The position numbers and the translations under genes are program-made. Below are positions 1 to 8,569 of a DNA stretch of 22,577 bases, one piece after another. Origin of the DNA: a virus; IMG/VR virus record IMGVR_UViG_3300046010_009300, positions 1-22,577 of that record, one strand, 5' to 3'. The notes beneath the pieces were generated by a model. That model searched no databases and was not told the DNA's origin. It worked only from the letters and a program-made list of their open reading frames with translations. Numbering within the stretch: the first letter of the stretch is position 1; the number at the start of each line of letters is the position of its first letter.

Positions 1-891
1 AAAGTGAACGCCCAGTTTTTTTGCTATAGCAACCTGACTCGGCGAAAGCCGGACAGTACGGCGCGCACTATTTATTCCCGAACTACGGGCGGCAGGGGCA
101 ACAGCAGGCGCGGAACGCTGTTGTCTGGATTGGTCTTTAAACTTGTCTGGAAAAGTATTCCTAACACGTTTGTCAAGTTCAGTATAGTACTCATCTGAAC
201 TGGGGTCAACACCTTCTTGTTCAACAAGTGTTTGATGTATGCCCCAAGCAGCATAGGTCATCACGCGGTCTTGTCCAAACCACGAGTTTTGCTCTGCCCA
301 TTCCTCTGCACGAGGGCTAGGAGTGGGACGTTGAGGTTGTTGTGGCACTTGAGCCTGCTGCACCGGTGCATTGCGATGCTGCTCAACAGCTTCTTGCTGT
401 GTCTGCAACCAACCTGCTACCTGACGCTGCTCACCCACCAGTGCTGACAAGCGCTCTTGCGCTTCCAACTCCGTATTGATGTCGTTCTCTTCACGCGCTT
501 TGGCGATGATTTGACGCAACTGGGTCTGTTGGGTATCCAAACGAGTTTTTGCTTCGTTCAGTCGGCTGTAATCCGTCTGTACAAGCTTTTGCTGGAGAGA
601 CTGGGTTTGGTTCTGCAGTCCTTTGGCGTACTCAAGGGCTGCCTGCTCACGGCGCTCGGCCTCGCGCATGCGCGCAGTGAGTTTTGAGATGCGTTTTTGC
701 ACGCCTTCGCTGATCTCATCCAACTCATTCTTAGGAGCGGCCTCCTGTTCAGGTTTTTGGAAGATCTTAGCTTCTGGCTCAGGTGCCGCAGGACTTTCGT
801 CGCCCTCAGGTCTATCAAAGCTCACATCTGTGGCTTTTTCATCGTCCCCAAGGTCAAACTCTAGTTGAGAATCATTCAGTACTTGTGTCAT
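1..891 (-). CDS. Head scaffolding protein, truncated at the window edge
   Basis: The frame is open for 297 codons from ATG at 891 and runs off the left edge without a stop. An AAGGAAG Shine-Dalgarno sequence lies just upstream. The N-terminus is acidic (LEFDLGDD) and proline rich. It is followed by a long charged/glutamine coiled coil (about residues 65-165: ISKLTARMREAERREQAALE and on), a proline-rich linker and a Tyr/Trp-containing segment. Composition, length and position downstream of portal and a co-chaperonin fit the internal scaffold of a phage procapsid; the major capsid gene would be expected just beyond the left edge. The visible end carries LSPSQVAIAKKLGV, a motif also found in a 57-aa protein at 18894. 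The scaffold role is inferred from context and composition, as no catalytic motif exists. Confidence 0.72.
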   Translation of the reverse strand, partial: MTQVLNDSQLEFDLGDDEKATDVSFDRPEGDESPAAPEPEAKIFQKPEQEAAPKNELDEISEGVQKRISKLTARMREAERREQAALEYAKGLQNQTQSLQQKLVQTDYSRLNEAKTRLDTQQTQLRQIIAKAREENDINTELEAQERLSALVGEQRQVAGWLQTQQEAVEQHRNAPVQQAQVPQQPQRPTPSPRAEEWAEQNSWFGQDRVMTYAAWGIHQTLVEQEGVDPSSDEYYTELDKRVRNTFPDKFKDQSRQQRSAPAVAPAARSSGINSARRTVRLSPSQVAIAKKLGVHF

Positions 892-899
892 ATGCTTCC

Positions 900-1358
900 T
901 TACATGTGCAGAATGTCATCTGGATCGCTGATGCGAGCCAAGATTTCGTCGTCATTGAGAATACGGATTTCTCCACCACTGATGCCCATTCTTGCGCCCG
1001 CGTAACGGCCAAAAATGATCCAATCGCCTTCTTTACACCAAGGACCGTCCGGAAACTTGTCGGTGTCTTTGTAAGCGAGTGGGCCAACGGCCAAAACATA
1101 TGCGCAAGTGGTAGTGAGTTGCTGTCGTTCCAAGGTTTCTTCGGCAAGTTCAATACCGCCCTTGGTTTTCTTAGCGCCTCTGTAGGGCAACACCACAACC
1201 CGCCAGCCAGTAGGCTGTGGTAGGTGATCCTTGATGTTTTCGATGCGCTGCTCTTCTTCTGCCGCTTCAATCTTGGCAGCCTCAGCAGCAGAAGCTTCAG
1301 CGGCGGCTTTTTCAACCGCTTCCTCCGCCCATCGTTTCTCTAATGCAGTCATTTCCAT
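900..1358 (-). CDS. GroES-like co-chaperonin with N-terminal helical extension
   Basis: A 152-aa protein whose residues about 47-150 match Cpn10/GroES. GWRVVVLPYRGAKKTKGGIE is the first barrel strand and mobile loop, CAYVLAVGP the next strand, and GDWIIFGRYAG plus ILNDDEILA the C-terminal strands. Residues 1-45 form an Ala/Glu-rich predicted helix that bacterial GroES (about 97 aa) lacks. Phage co-chaperonins such as T4 gp31 replace host GroES on GroEL to fold the capsid protein, and the location between portal and scaffold fits that job. No GroEL-like gene is seen in the window. ATG at 1358 has an AGGA ribosome site 8 nt upstream, directly after the previous stop; an internal ATG at 1352 is the alternative start. 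Confidence 0.9.
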   Translation of the reverse strand: MEMTALEKRWAEEAVEKAAAEASAAEAAKIEAAEEEQRIENIKDHLPQPTGWRVVVLPYRGAKKTKGGIELAEETLERQQLTTTCAYVLAVGPLAYKDTDKFPDGPWCKEGDWIIFGRYAGARMGISGGEIRILNDDEILARISDPDDILHM

Positions 1359-1370
1359 CTGGTTGGTCCT

Positions 1371-1556
1371 TTATTGATCAGAGTTCTTGTTCAAGGCATC
1401 CTGTATGGCTTCCTGAACAAACGCATAACCCTCTAACCGGCCCATCAAATGTTTGTACTGCTCCATCGACTTGACATTGCCGCTGCTAACGAAGTCTTTA
1501 GTTTCGTTTTCAAGCCTGCGAATGGCAAATATGACTTTCTCTGCAAATTCAAGCAT
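1371..1556 (-). CDS. Small head-module protein of unknown function (61 aa)
   Basis: A predicted all-helical, charged 61-aa protein (LEFAEKVIFAIRRLENETKD ... YKHLMGRLEGYAFVQEAI). ATG at 1556 is preferred over a TTG at 1568, because GGAG at 1563-1566 is placed 6 nt before the ATG and would lie inside the longer version. It sits in the head operon between portal and the co-chaperonin, and its stop directly abuts the co-chaperonin ribosome site. Small helical proteins of the type Y-x-x-L-x-G-R-x-E-G are common beside portal genes in similar phages; their role is not known to me. It could be a minor head or connector component. Confidence 0.75.
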   Translation of the reverse strand: MLEFAEKVIFAIRRLENETKDFVSSGNVKSMEQYKHLMGRLEGYAFVQEAIQDALNKNSDQ

Positions 1557-1622
1557 GGATAACTCCAATGAAGCAGACAGATAGACCCCTGTCCGAAGGT
1601 TACGTGGCTATTATGCACACTT

Positions 1623-1766
1623 TTACGCTATTTTTACCTTCTTAAATGCATCTTTTCGGTAAACATACGTTACACGGGGATCATTTTGTGGTGTTTTTAC
1701 ACGTTTTGGCGCTCCGGACATCTCCTTGGGCGCTTTTTTAGGACTTTTTGCTGCTTTGGTTTGCAT
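1623..1766 (-). CDS. Lysine-rich small protein overlapping the portal gene (47 aa)
   Basis: A 47-aa, very basic protein beginning MQTKAAKSPKKAPKEMSGAP and ending YVYRKDAFKKVKIA. The start at 1766 is supported by AAGGAG six nt upstream, which lies inside the portal reading frame. The gene overlaps the portal 3' end by 29 nt, so translation is probably coupled. Longer in-frame starts up to 1895 lie within portal and lack a ribosome site. The composition suggests a nucleic-acid-binding or disordered virion peptide, but this is only inference. About 65 nt without a gene follow before the next start at 1556. Confidence 0.65.
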   Translation of the reverse strand: MQTKAAKSPKKAPKEMSGAPKRVKTPQNDPRVTYVYRKDAFKKVKIA

Positions 1767-4122
1767 TTTTTGCTCCTTGTTGGGCATTTCGTATGGCATC
1801 TTGTGAATTCTTCTGTGCAGCAGCCTGTTGTTGCAGTGCCAAACGCGCAGTATCAAATTGAACATCGGCCTGTTCCTTCTGTTGATCCAATCCAAGGCGC
1901 TGTTGATCTATCTGCAGCTTGGCTTGATCGCGCTGAGCGCTCTGTCCAAGCTCTTGTTTCTTCAATTCCACCAGCGGATCGGTCTGTGGACCCATCAATT
2001 GGTTCTGCAAGGCCTTGACTTCTTGGAAACCCTGCGCAACCTTGATCGCAATCATCGCTTCACGCTGCAAAGAAGAGATAAGCTGGTCAGGATCCGTGCC
2101 GTACTGTTGGAACAACTCGGCTTCCACCTCTTCTTCCGCCTTCAAACGGATGTGATCAAAGATGTGCTTCTGCAGAGTAACCGCCACGTTAGGCATACCC
2201 TGCATCATGGGGCTCATACCAAACAAGATATGGGTCAAGATGTGTGCATCGTGCTGCTGACCAGCAAAAGCCTTCAGTGGTGAGCCGTCCAGCGCCTGTG
2301 CGTTCTCGCTTGCAGGATCCTTTGGCTTATCCACTTGCTGTGTGTTCAAAATGGTGTCGATATCACGCACACCAATGGCTTCATACATGCGGCGATAGGC
2401 CTCATACATGTTGTGCATTTGCGGCGCGCTCTGAGCCAGTTGCAACTGGGTCTGCGCCATCGTGATACGCTGTGCAACAGAGAAGATGTTGGGGTCAGAG
2501 ACAGGCAAGACATCGATGCGGTCATCAAAGTCTTTTGCTTTGATCCTGCGGCTCTCACCGGGCACATCGTATGGGTACTCAGCAGGCAAATAGTCTGCAA
2601 AACCTTTGGCCAACAACTGAAATTCCATGCGCTGGCTGTAGTGCAAACGCTTGTGGATTGCCGACATCACCGCACTGCCCTTTTCAAGCAACGCAATCGT
2701 CGTTCCCACAGCAGCATTCTGGTTGCTATCCCCCACTTGCATGTCGGTAATGCTTGCCAAACGGCGGCCAGCATCTACGCAGAAACCAAGCAATGCAAAC
2801 AGCGTCTGGCTGGGCTCTTTGTACGGCAATGGGAGCAACGATGCAGACAACTCTGCACCACCAGCGTCCATATCTCTGAACTCACCGGGTGACAAAGGTG
2901 TATCGTCGTTTGCGATGCGCGCACCCTTGGCTTTAAAGCCTGCTGGCAAGTTAGCCAGCGTTCCAGCGTCCACCAATTGCTGCAATGCAGATGTAGCTGT
3001 CTTCGTCAGGCCACCAACCAAGTGCAAGAAGCCCAAGCCATACGCACCGGGACCCTGCACAAGCAGATAATGCACGTAGTACTGCTTGCGTGCAAACAGA
3101 GGGTCTCCCTCTTTCCAGTTACGGCGCACACCCACCACAGATTGAGAGATCTCGTCAATCGTTACGATGTAAGGCAGCTTGATACCTGTCTCTTCGCCGT
3201 CTTCATCCTTGTGCTCAAAGCCCCTGATGTCCAAATCAACCAAGAACTCCAGCAAACAGATCTCTTCTTCCACACCAGTAGGATCTACGCCCGTAGTGCG
3301 GTCTGTTTCCTTCTTGATAATGCTCTGGCCAGTCTCTGCCGCAGTCGTCATCTGCGCTGTATCCAAGTACTGACCACGGATTACGGCTTTGCGGTAATCG
3401 TTGGTGGACATTGGAACGCGGTGCGTGATCCGCTGGCATTCGCTCATCACCGATGAGCCTGTGTACGGGATATAAAGGTTATCAGGCAGCACCAAAGCGC
3501 TTACCATGCGGCCTTTGGTCTCGTCGTAATAAACTTTCTTGAATGCCGAGCCACCAAAACCTACATAGAACAGCAACTGATCAAAGTCAGGTGTGTACTC
3601 TTCCATCACTGTGGTGATTTGGTAGTTCATGAAGTCACGCACGCGGTCCGCTTGCATCAACTTCTCACGTGTTTCCTTGCCCAGCACCTGCGTGCGCACA
3701 GGACCGCCTGCAGGCATCAATTCCTTGAGCGCTTGGGCTTGGAATTGAACAATACTCTCTGTCAAAAGTGGGTGCTGCACGCCGCATGCGCCCTTGAATG
3801 GCTTGGTGCGCTCTTCAAACGTGAAGCCCAGCATCTTCATGCCCTTGCTGTACTGCTCTTCCCACTCTTTGCGTGAAGATTTGTCAGCATCAAATAAAGA
3901 CATCAAGTCAGACGAGATAAGCTGCAAGACATCAGGCTCAATGACCTCGGCTAGGTTGCTGTCATAGGCAACATCATCGTCTTCTGCACCAATATTTACG
4001 ACCACCGCACCGGTTTCTGCGTCAAACTCAATGTCAATATCTGACGGCAGTTCGTCTTCCATCTCAATGGCGACATCGCCACCGGGCAAGTCGTCGATTG
4101 TCATGTTCTTTTCAATTGGCAT
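1738..4122 (-). CDS. Portal protein
   Basis: A 794-aa protein. The first 60 residues are acidic (DELPSDIDIEFDAETGAVVV). A portal core follows (about 65-560), with KPFKGACGVQHPLLTESIVQ and FQAQALKELMPAGGPVRTQV, the segment YVGFGGSAFKKVYYDETKGR, and an aromatic-rich wing and stem region. The last about 150 residues are a glutamine-rich coiled coil (QLQIDQQRLGLDQQKEQADV type). Portal forms the dodecameric DNA channel at one capsid vertex. The size is at the large end, like P22-type and podovirus-type portals. ATG at 4122 follows AAGGA by 6 nt, and the upstream stop lies 10 nt away, so the gene belongs to the terL-virion protein-portal operon. Assignment is by sequence character and context. Confidence 0.87.
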   Translation of the reverse strand: MPIEKNMTIDDLPGGDVAIEMEDELPSDIDIEFDAETGAVVVNIGAEDDDVAYDSNLAEVIEPDVLQLISSDLMSLFDADKSSRKEWEEQYSKGMKMLGFTFEERTKPFKGACGVQHPLLTESIVQFQAQALKELMPAGGPVRTQVLGKETREKLMQADRVRDFMNYQITTVMEEYTPDFDQLLFYVGFGGSAFKKVYYDETKGRMVSALVLPDNLYIPYTGSSVMSECQRITHRVPMSTNDYRKAVIRGQYLDTAQMTTAAETGQSIIKKETDRTTGVDPTGVEEEICLLEFLVDLDIRGFEHKDEDGEETGIKLPYIVTIDEISQSVVGVRRNWKEGDPLFARKQYYVHYLLVQGPGAYGLGFLHLVGGLTKTATSALQQLVDAGTLANLPAGFKAKGARIANDDTPLSPGEFRDMDAGGAELSASLLPLPYKEPSQTLFALLGFCVDAGRRLASITDMQVGDSNQNAAVGTTIALLEKGSAVMSAIHKRLHYSQRMEFQLLAKGFADYLPAEYPYDVPGESRRIKAKDFDDRIDVLPVSDPNIFSVAQRITMAQTQLQLAQSAPQMHNMYEAYRRMYEAIGVRDIDTILNTQQVDKPKDPASENAQALDGSPLKAFAGQQHDAHILTHILFGMSPMMQGMPNVAVTLQKHIFDHIRLKAEEEVEAELFQQYGTDPDQLISSLQREAMIAIKVAQGFQEVKALQNQLMGPQTDPLVELKKQELGQSAQRDQAKLQIDQQRLGLDQQKEQADVQFDTARLALQQQAAAQKNSQDAIRNAQQGAKNANQSSKKS

Positions 4123-4131
4123 GTTGTGTCC

Positions 4132-7100
4132 TTACAGATATCTGCGGTTATCAGTGGGCTGGCGCTCAACCATTCCACCCTTATTGAATGGTACGCCTTT
4201 TTGCATAATCTTAGCTGCCGTTTCAGGGGACCAAACCACGCCCCAAACTGTTGGCGAGTCTCCACTGGGATTTGGCAGTGTAATAGGTTTAATGTCAAAT
4301 CCAGCTTTCTCGCCACCTAAATCTTTAACGGCTTGCTTTAGGTTTGGCAAAACTTTTTCGTACAGTTTGGCCTGTGATGACTCTTTTCCGGGGAACGTAA
4401 CAAAGTCTTGGCCTGAACGCATTGTGGATTGAATTGCATTTTTGATCAACAGTTGCATTTCCACAGCAGGGCTTGTTTCAAAACCAGCAAACGGCTGCTC
4501 TAACTGATATTTGCCCGGAGAAGTCAATGAAATTCGTTTCTCCACCGTTGAAATTCGTTTATTCAGCTTTGCTTTTTCTATTTGTTGGGTAGGATCAAGT
4601 TCATCAACTTCTGCAAGCTTACTCTTCAGCGTTGCTAATTCTGCTTGATCTTTTTCTAACGATCCGCTCTTAGAACCTAGTTGACGGACATCTTGAGCAA
4701 GGTCAGATTGCAGTTCATGCACGTGACGACCATTCAATTGTTTGCCGTTCATGTCCACCGTGTGCTCTGTGTAACGTGCAAATCCAACAGGATGCACTTC
4801 TCCTGCTACGCCAGCATGTTGACCACGATAACCGATAAGCGGATTGACATCTTCTATTGCACGATCATATCTATCGCGCATTTTGTCTTGGACTTTTCCT
4901 TGCGCTGCTTTAACCGAATCCCTTACAGCTTGTATTTTGCTTGATACTTGTTCATTAAATTGAATATCAGAGTTCAGTCCTCTATTTGCTGCATAGATGT
5001 CTTCACTTGGTTTTACTGGCAATTTATTAATAATTGCAGTGACATCAATTGGGTCCACCCCCAATTGCACTAATTTATCTGATCCCTTTTGCATTATTTC
5101 AGTAAACAACTTAGCTTCTTCTTCTAGCCGTAATTGTTTTGTTACTGCATACATTGAATTTTCAACTACAAATTTTTCCATTCGTTGCTGTGGGGTCAGT
5201 TGTTGATTAGGAACATCAACATGAGGAATGGGTGGTATTCTGCCCGCACTTATTCCCTCTTGTATTGCAGTTTTTACCCTTTCGTTAACCACGTCATTTA
5301 AAGGTTTTCCAAAAACTTTTTCCCCTGAAATAACTGGGTAGGTAAGCATGTGCTTTGCATCGTTTGCTTCTTGCTGAATCTTGTTAAATTTTTCATACAA
5401 GGGACGATACGCCGACAATTGTTGCTTTAGTTCCCCTATGTTTTTTAACTGTCCCGTAATAGGGCTGTTAGTTAAAATATTGTCAATGGTGTCAAACATT
5501 GATGAATCGCCCCGTCCCTGAAATACGTTGTTTAATGCCAACTTTAATTCCGCTGCATCTTTGGCAAGTGCTTCAGCTTCAGGTGTCTGCTTTATGTACA
5601 AATTCATTGATCCAGAAATTGGTTTATCTGGGGCAAATACATTGTCCATATTGGAATACATGGGCTTACCTTGGCTTGCAAGCTCATCAATAGAGCGCAA
5701 ACGGCTAGGTGAATACGTATTAGCCAATGCTTCCTGCAGCATGGCAGGCGTTACCTTGTCCTTAGGTCCCAATCCAGCCAATGCTTCTTCAAGGCGTGCA
5801 ACATCCTGCTCACGGAACTTGCCCTTGACTTGATTAATCAACTGTTCCTTCTGTGCAGGACCTTGCATGCTTGCAGCAAATTCATCCAAACGTCCAACAA
5901 ATGGAAACTCTGCACTGATTTGCATTGGTGCGGGAGCAGCAACAGGGGTTACCACAGGCAACTGCGCCATGGTTCGCGCTTCGGCTGCCACGGGAGCCGC
6001 CGCTTCCAATGCAGGGGCAACTTCCGTCCCTGTATCAACAATGTTCCAACCCGGTGGGTTGTTTAAAGGTTGCTCAACAGGACGAGGTATTGCGTTTTCT
6101 TCAAACAAACGTAGCTGTTGCTGTGCATCTTGTGGCAACCGAGTAACTGCTTCATCACGCTGAGCAAGATTCTGTGCTCTCAACTGTGCTTGCGACATTG
6201 AACGCCAGTTTTCAAATTCCTGCAGTTGTTGCGGTGTCAACTCAGGCGTTTCAAAACGTTGACCGGTCATTAAATCCGTTACCGAAGGCTTCTCGGCCCT
6301 ACCTGCCTTGAAACCAGCCAACGCATCCGCTGCTGCGACCTTCAAAGCCTGTGCACCTTCAATGATCTTGCCGGGAGCCAACAAACCAGCACCCAATTCA
6401 CCAAAGGTATGAAAGCCTTTTAGCGTTGGATCTGTAGGTGTGGGCTTGCGAATGCCGGCTTCCGTTGCTTTTTCCTTCAAATACTCGCTACCCAGCATTG
6501 GCTTCTGGTTGCTGTAGCCAAAAGGACGCATCGCCATGGTTGTCAAGTCAACAGGCAAACCAGCAAGGTCGTAGGGCACATCATTGATGCCCGCCACAAT
6601 CGCTGGATAGGCTGTGCCCGTGTTCAAAGCCTTGGAAATATTGCCTTCCTTGCGACCAATACCCGACTTCTGCGCAATAAACGCTGCATTACTTGCCGCT
6701 TCCCTGTCTGCTGACTCTCGGGCCGCGATTCTTTCTATCTGCTGCGGGGTCAGGCGCTCACCCTCTTCAGGACTTCCGTCTGCACGATTGACAGGAATGC
6801 GAATATTAACGTCTGGGCCTTTACTTCCTACATACGCCCTGCCCAATTCCCCAGCCAAATCCCGTGGGCTAAAACCCTTGGTCACAAATTCTGTCAAAGC
6901 ATTCTTTGCAGACTTTAAAACCTTTTCGCCCGTACCCATCTTCTCGTATTCCGCGACCCGCGGGCCGTGGAAATCGTACCTGTCTGAAATTACAGTGGAA
7001 CCATCAGGGTTTTGCTTGTATTGAAAACCACCCAAGGTGTTTCTAATGTCCACGTAGTCAGGACCAATCTGCTCACCCGTCGGATAATCTTCATACCCCA

Positions 7101-8523
7101 CGCGGCCCTTGCCGCCCCTAGCTTGAGAACGCCTGACAGCATCCATCATCGCCATCTGTTCCTTGGCCGTAAAGTCTTTTTCAGTAATTGGTGTGCGCCG
7201 GCCCGTCAAAACGTCTACATAAGTTCTCGACGCTGCATCAAAAAATGGCTCATCCTTGCGCTCTGTTGGTCCTTGAGCCGCGATTCGTTCTATCTGTTGC
7301 GGCGTCAAACGTTCTTGCTCTACTTCACCGCCGTCCGCAAACCGCTTGTTAAACTGCAAATTCAACTGGGGAGAACCCATTGTTCCACGTGGAACATTCA
7401 AGTTTGCATTGAATTGACCACCCTCAACAGGGCGCTCATATCCCAACGAATACGCCTGATTACCATGCATGCCGGCAGATACACGGCCCTCACCTAATGG
7501 CATGGATCCAATAAGATTAGCCATGGCCGGAGCGCCTTGGGGCTTGACAACATTTGCAGTAAACCCCAAACCTTCCGGATCTTGCTGCGTATACGCCAAC
7601 ATCAAAGCACGCGCCGTCTGCATCTTCTCGTCTTTGCTCATGTTGGCCATGTTCAAACCAGCAATGACAGAACCCTCACCAGCCTTGGTCCGCGCGCCGA
7701 GCATCACGGAATCTGTCGTAACTCCGCGGTCCTTCATCCGATTCACATTGCTAAAGTAATTGATGTCGTCAGGACTCTTATCAGAATCCACTTCCCCACC
7801 CTCAGCCATGGTAATGGGCGTGACGCTTAAATCAAGAGATGCCAAATGATTGACAGGCTTGTACTCCCGCATCAACTTCTCTGACTCAGTCTCTTTGTTC
7901 TCGTCGTATGCCTTCTCGTCCTCATCGTCCTTGGCATCAGCCAAAGCCGCTAAAGCAAAAGCTGCCTGATAACTGGCCGGCATGGACTTGATGTCCGGCA
8001 AAGATTTGCCGCTTGCCATGACGGTTGCCGCTGGGGCCTTGGTTGGAGATGCTTCAGCCATTGGAGGCAGGGACGCGGGCAACGGCTCACGTTCCTTTTT
8101 TGCCATTGTTTCACGTGAAACATCCTTGCCAAGAAGTCCCTTGACGCGCTGGACATAGGTTCTTGTCTCTTGGGGCAGGGCTTCTGGTTTTGCGCCAGAA
8201 GCTAACCATTTATCTGTAGCGCCGGGGCCCCAGTTATACGCAACCAAAGCTTTCTCTGTATCGCCGTACTTGCTAAGCATGGCCTGCAAGTAATCCCGCC
8301 CAACCCTTGCAATTTCGTCAGGAGATGATGATTTTGCAGGGATAACGCCAAAGCCGGGATCTGTAATGGTCTTGGGCATGACCTGCATCTCACCAAGGGC
8401 ACCCTTAGGACTTGTGGTCAGAGTTTTGCCGTCATCCTTGTAACGCTTGCCGCGGCTCTCCGCTTGCTTAACAGCAGCAACTATCTCTTCAAAAGTCTGT
8501 TGGGCATTGCTTTGAGCGGCCAT
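4132..8523 (-). CDS. Giant virion protein: lytic transglycosylase plus polyvalent-type C-terminal domain
   Basis: A 1463-aa protein. Residues about 10-130 are an SLT-type transglycosylase: catalytic Glu22 in QAESRG, SPKGALGEMQVMP (38-50), AYNWGPG (95-101) and TYVQRV (122-127). The long middle is low complexity with MAEGGEV and FADGGEV segments. ERLTPQQIERIAA occurs twice (about 402 and 587), with two further LTPQQ sites (about 762 and 1108). The C-terminal about 230 residues contain RHVHELQSDLAQDV, then a helical block and KGGMVERQPTDNRRYL, resembling a domain of phage large polyvalent proteins. It is probably packaged in the virion and ejected to locally cut peptidoglycan during DNA entry. 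ATG at 8523 has AAGGA 9 nt upstream. DNA for about residues 980-1280 looks more AT-rich than its flanks. Confidence 0.85.
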   Translation of the reverse strand: MAAQSNAQQTFEEIVAAVKQAESRGKRYKDDGKTLTTSPKGALGEMQVMPKTITDPGFGVIPAKSSSPDEIARVGRDYLQAMLSKYGDTEKALVAYNWGPGATDKWLASGAKPEALPQETRTYVQRVKGLLGKDVSRETMAKKEREPLPASLPPMAEASPTKAPAATVMASGKSLPDIKSMPASYQAAFALAALADAKDDEDEKAYDENKETESEKLMREYKPVNHLASLDLSVTPITMAEGGEVDSDKSPDDINYFSNVNRMKDRGVTTDSVMLGARTKAGEGSVIAGLNMANMSKDEKMQTARALMLAYTQQDPEGLGFTANVVKPQGAPAMANLIGSMPLGEGRVSAGMHGNQAYSLGYERPVEGGQFNANLNVPRGTMGSPQLNLQFNKRFADGGEVEQERLTPQQIERIAAQGPTERKDEPFFDAASRTYVDVLTGRRTPITEKDFTAKEQMAMMDAVRRSQARGGKGRVGYEDYPTGEQIGPDYVDIRNTLGGFQYKQNPDGSTVISDRYDFHGPRVAEYEKMGTGEKVLKSAKNALTEFVTKGFSPRDLAGELGRAYVGSKGPDVNIRIPVNRADGSPEEGERLTPQQIERIAARESADREAASNAAFIAQKSGIGRKEGNISKALNTGTAYPAIVAGINDVPYDLAGLPVDLTTMAMRPFGYSNQKPMLGSEYLKEKATEAGIRKPTPTDPTLKGFHTFGELGAGLLAPGKIIEGAQALKVAAADALAGFKAGRAEKPSVTDLMTGQRFETPELTPQQLQEFENWRSMSQAQLRAQNLAQRDEAVTRLPQDAQQQLRLFEENAIPRPVEQPLNNPPGWNIVDTGTEVAPALEAAAPVAAEARTMAQLPVVTPVAAPAPMQISAEFPFVGRLDEFAASMQGPAQKEQLINQVKGKFREQDVARLEEALAGLGPKDKVTPAMLQEALANTYSPSRLRSIDELASQGKPMYSNMDNVFAPDKPISGSMNLYIKQTPEAEALAKDAAELKLALNNVFQGRGDSSMFDTIDNILTNSPITGQLKNIGELKQQLSAYRPLYEKFNKIQQEANDAKHMLTYPVISGEKVFGKPLNDVVNERVKTAIQEGISAGRIPPIPHVDVPNQQLTPQQRMEKFVVENSMYAVTKQLRLEEEAKLFTEIMQKGSDKLVQLGVDPIDVTAIINKLPVKPSEDIYAANRGLNSDIQFNEQVSSKIQAVRDSVKAAQGKVQDKMRDRYDRAIEDVNPLIGYRGQHAGVAGEVHPVGFARYTEHTVDMNGKQLNGRHVHELQSDLAQDVRQLGSKSGSLEKDQAELATLKSKLAEVDELDPTQQIEKAKLNKRISTVEKRISLTSPGKYQLEQPFAGFETSPAVEMQLLIKNAIQSTMRSGQDFVTFPGKESSQAKLYEKVLPNLKQAVKDLGGEKAGFDIKPITLPNPSGDSPTVWGVVWSPETAAKIMQKGVPFNKGGMVERQPTDNRRYL

Positions 8524-8569
8524 GGTCCGAGGTCCTTGATCAAATATTCAAGACATTTTATGCGGCATT

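Noticed and set aside
872-1315. A 147-codon minus-strand frame opposite in phase to the co-chaperonin gene
   Set aside because: The overlapping frame at 900-1358 is clearly GroES-like, so this is a shadow.
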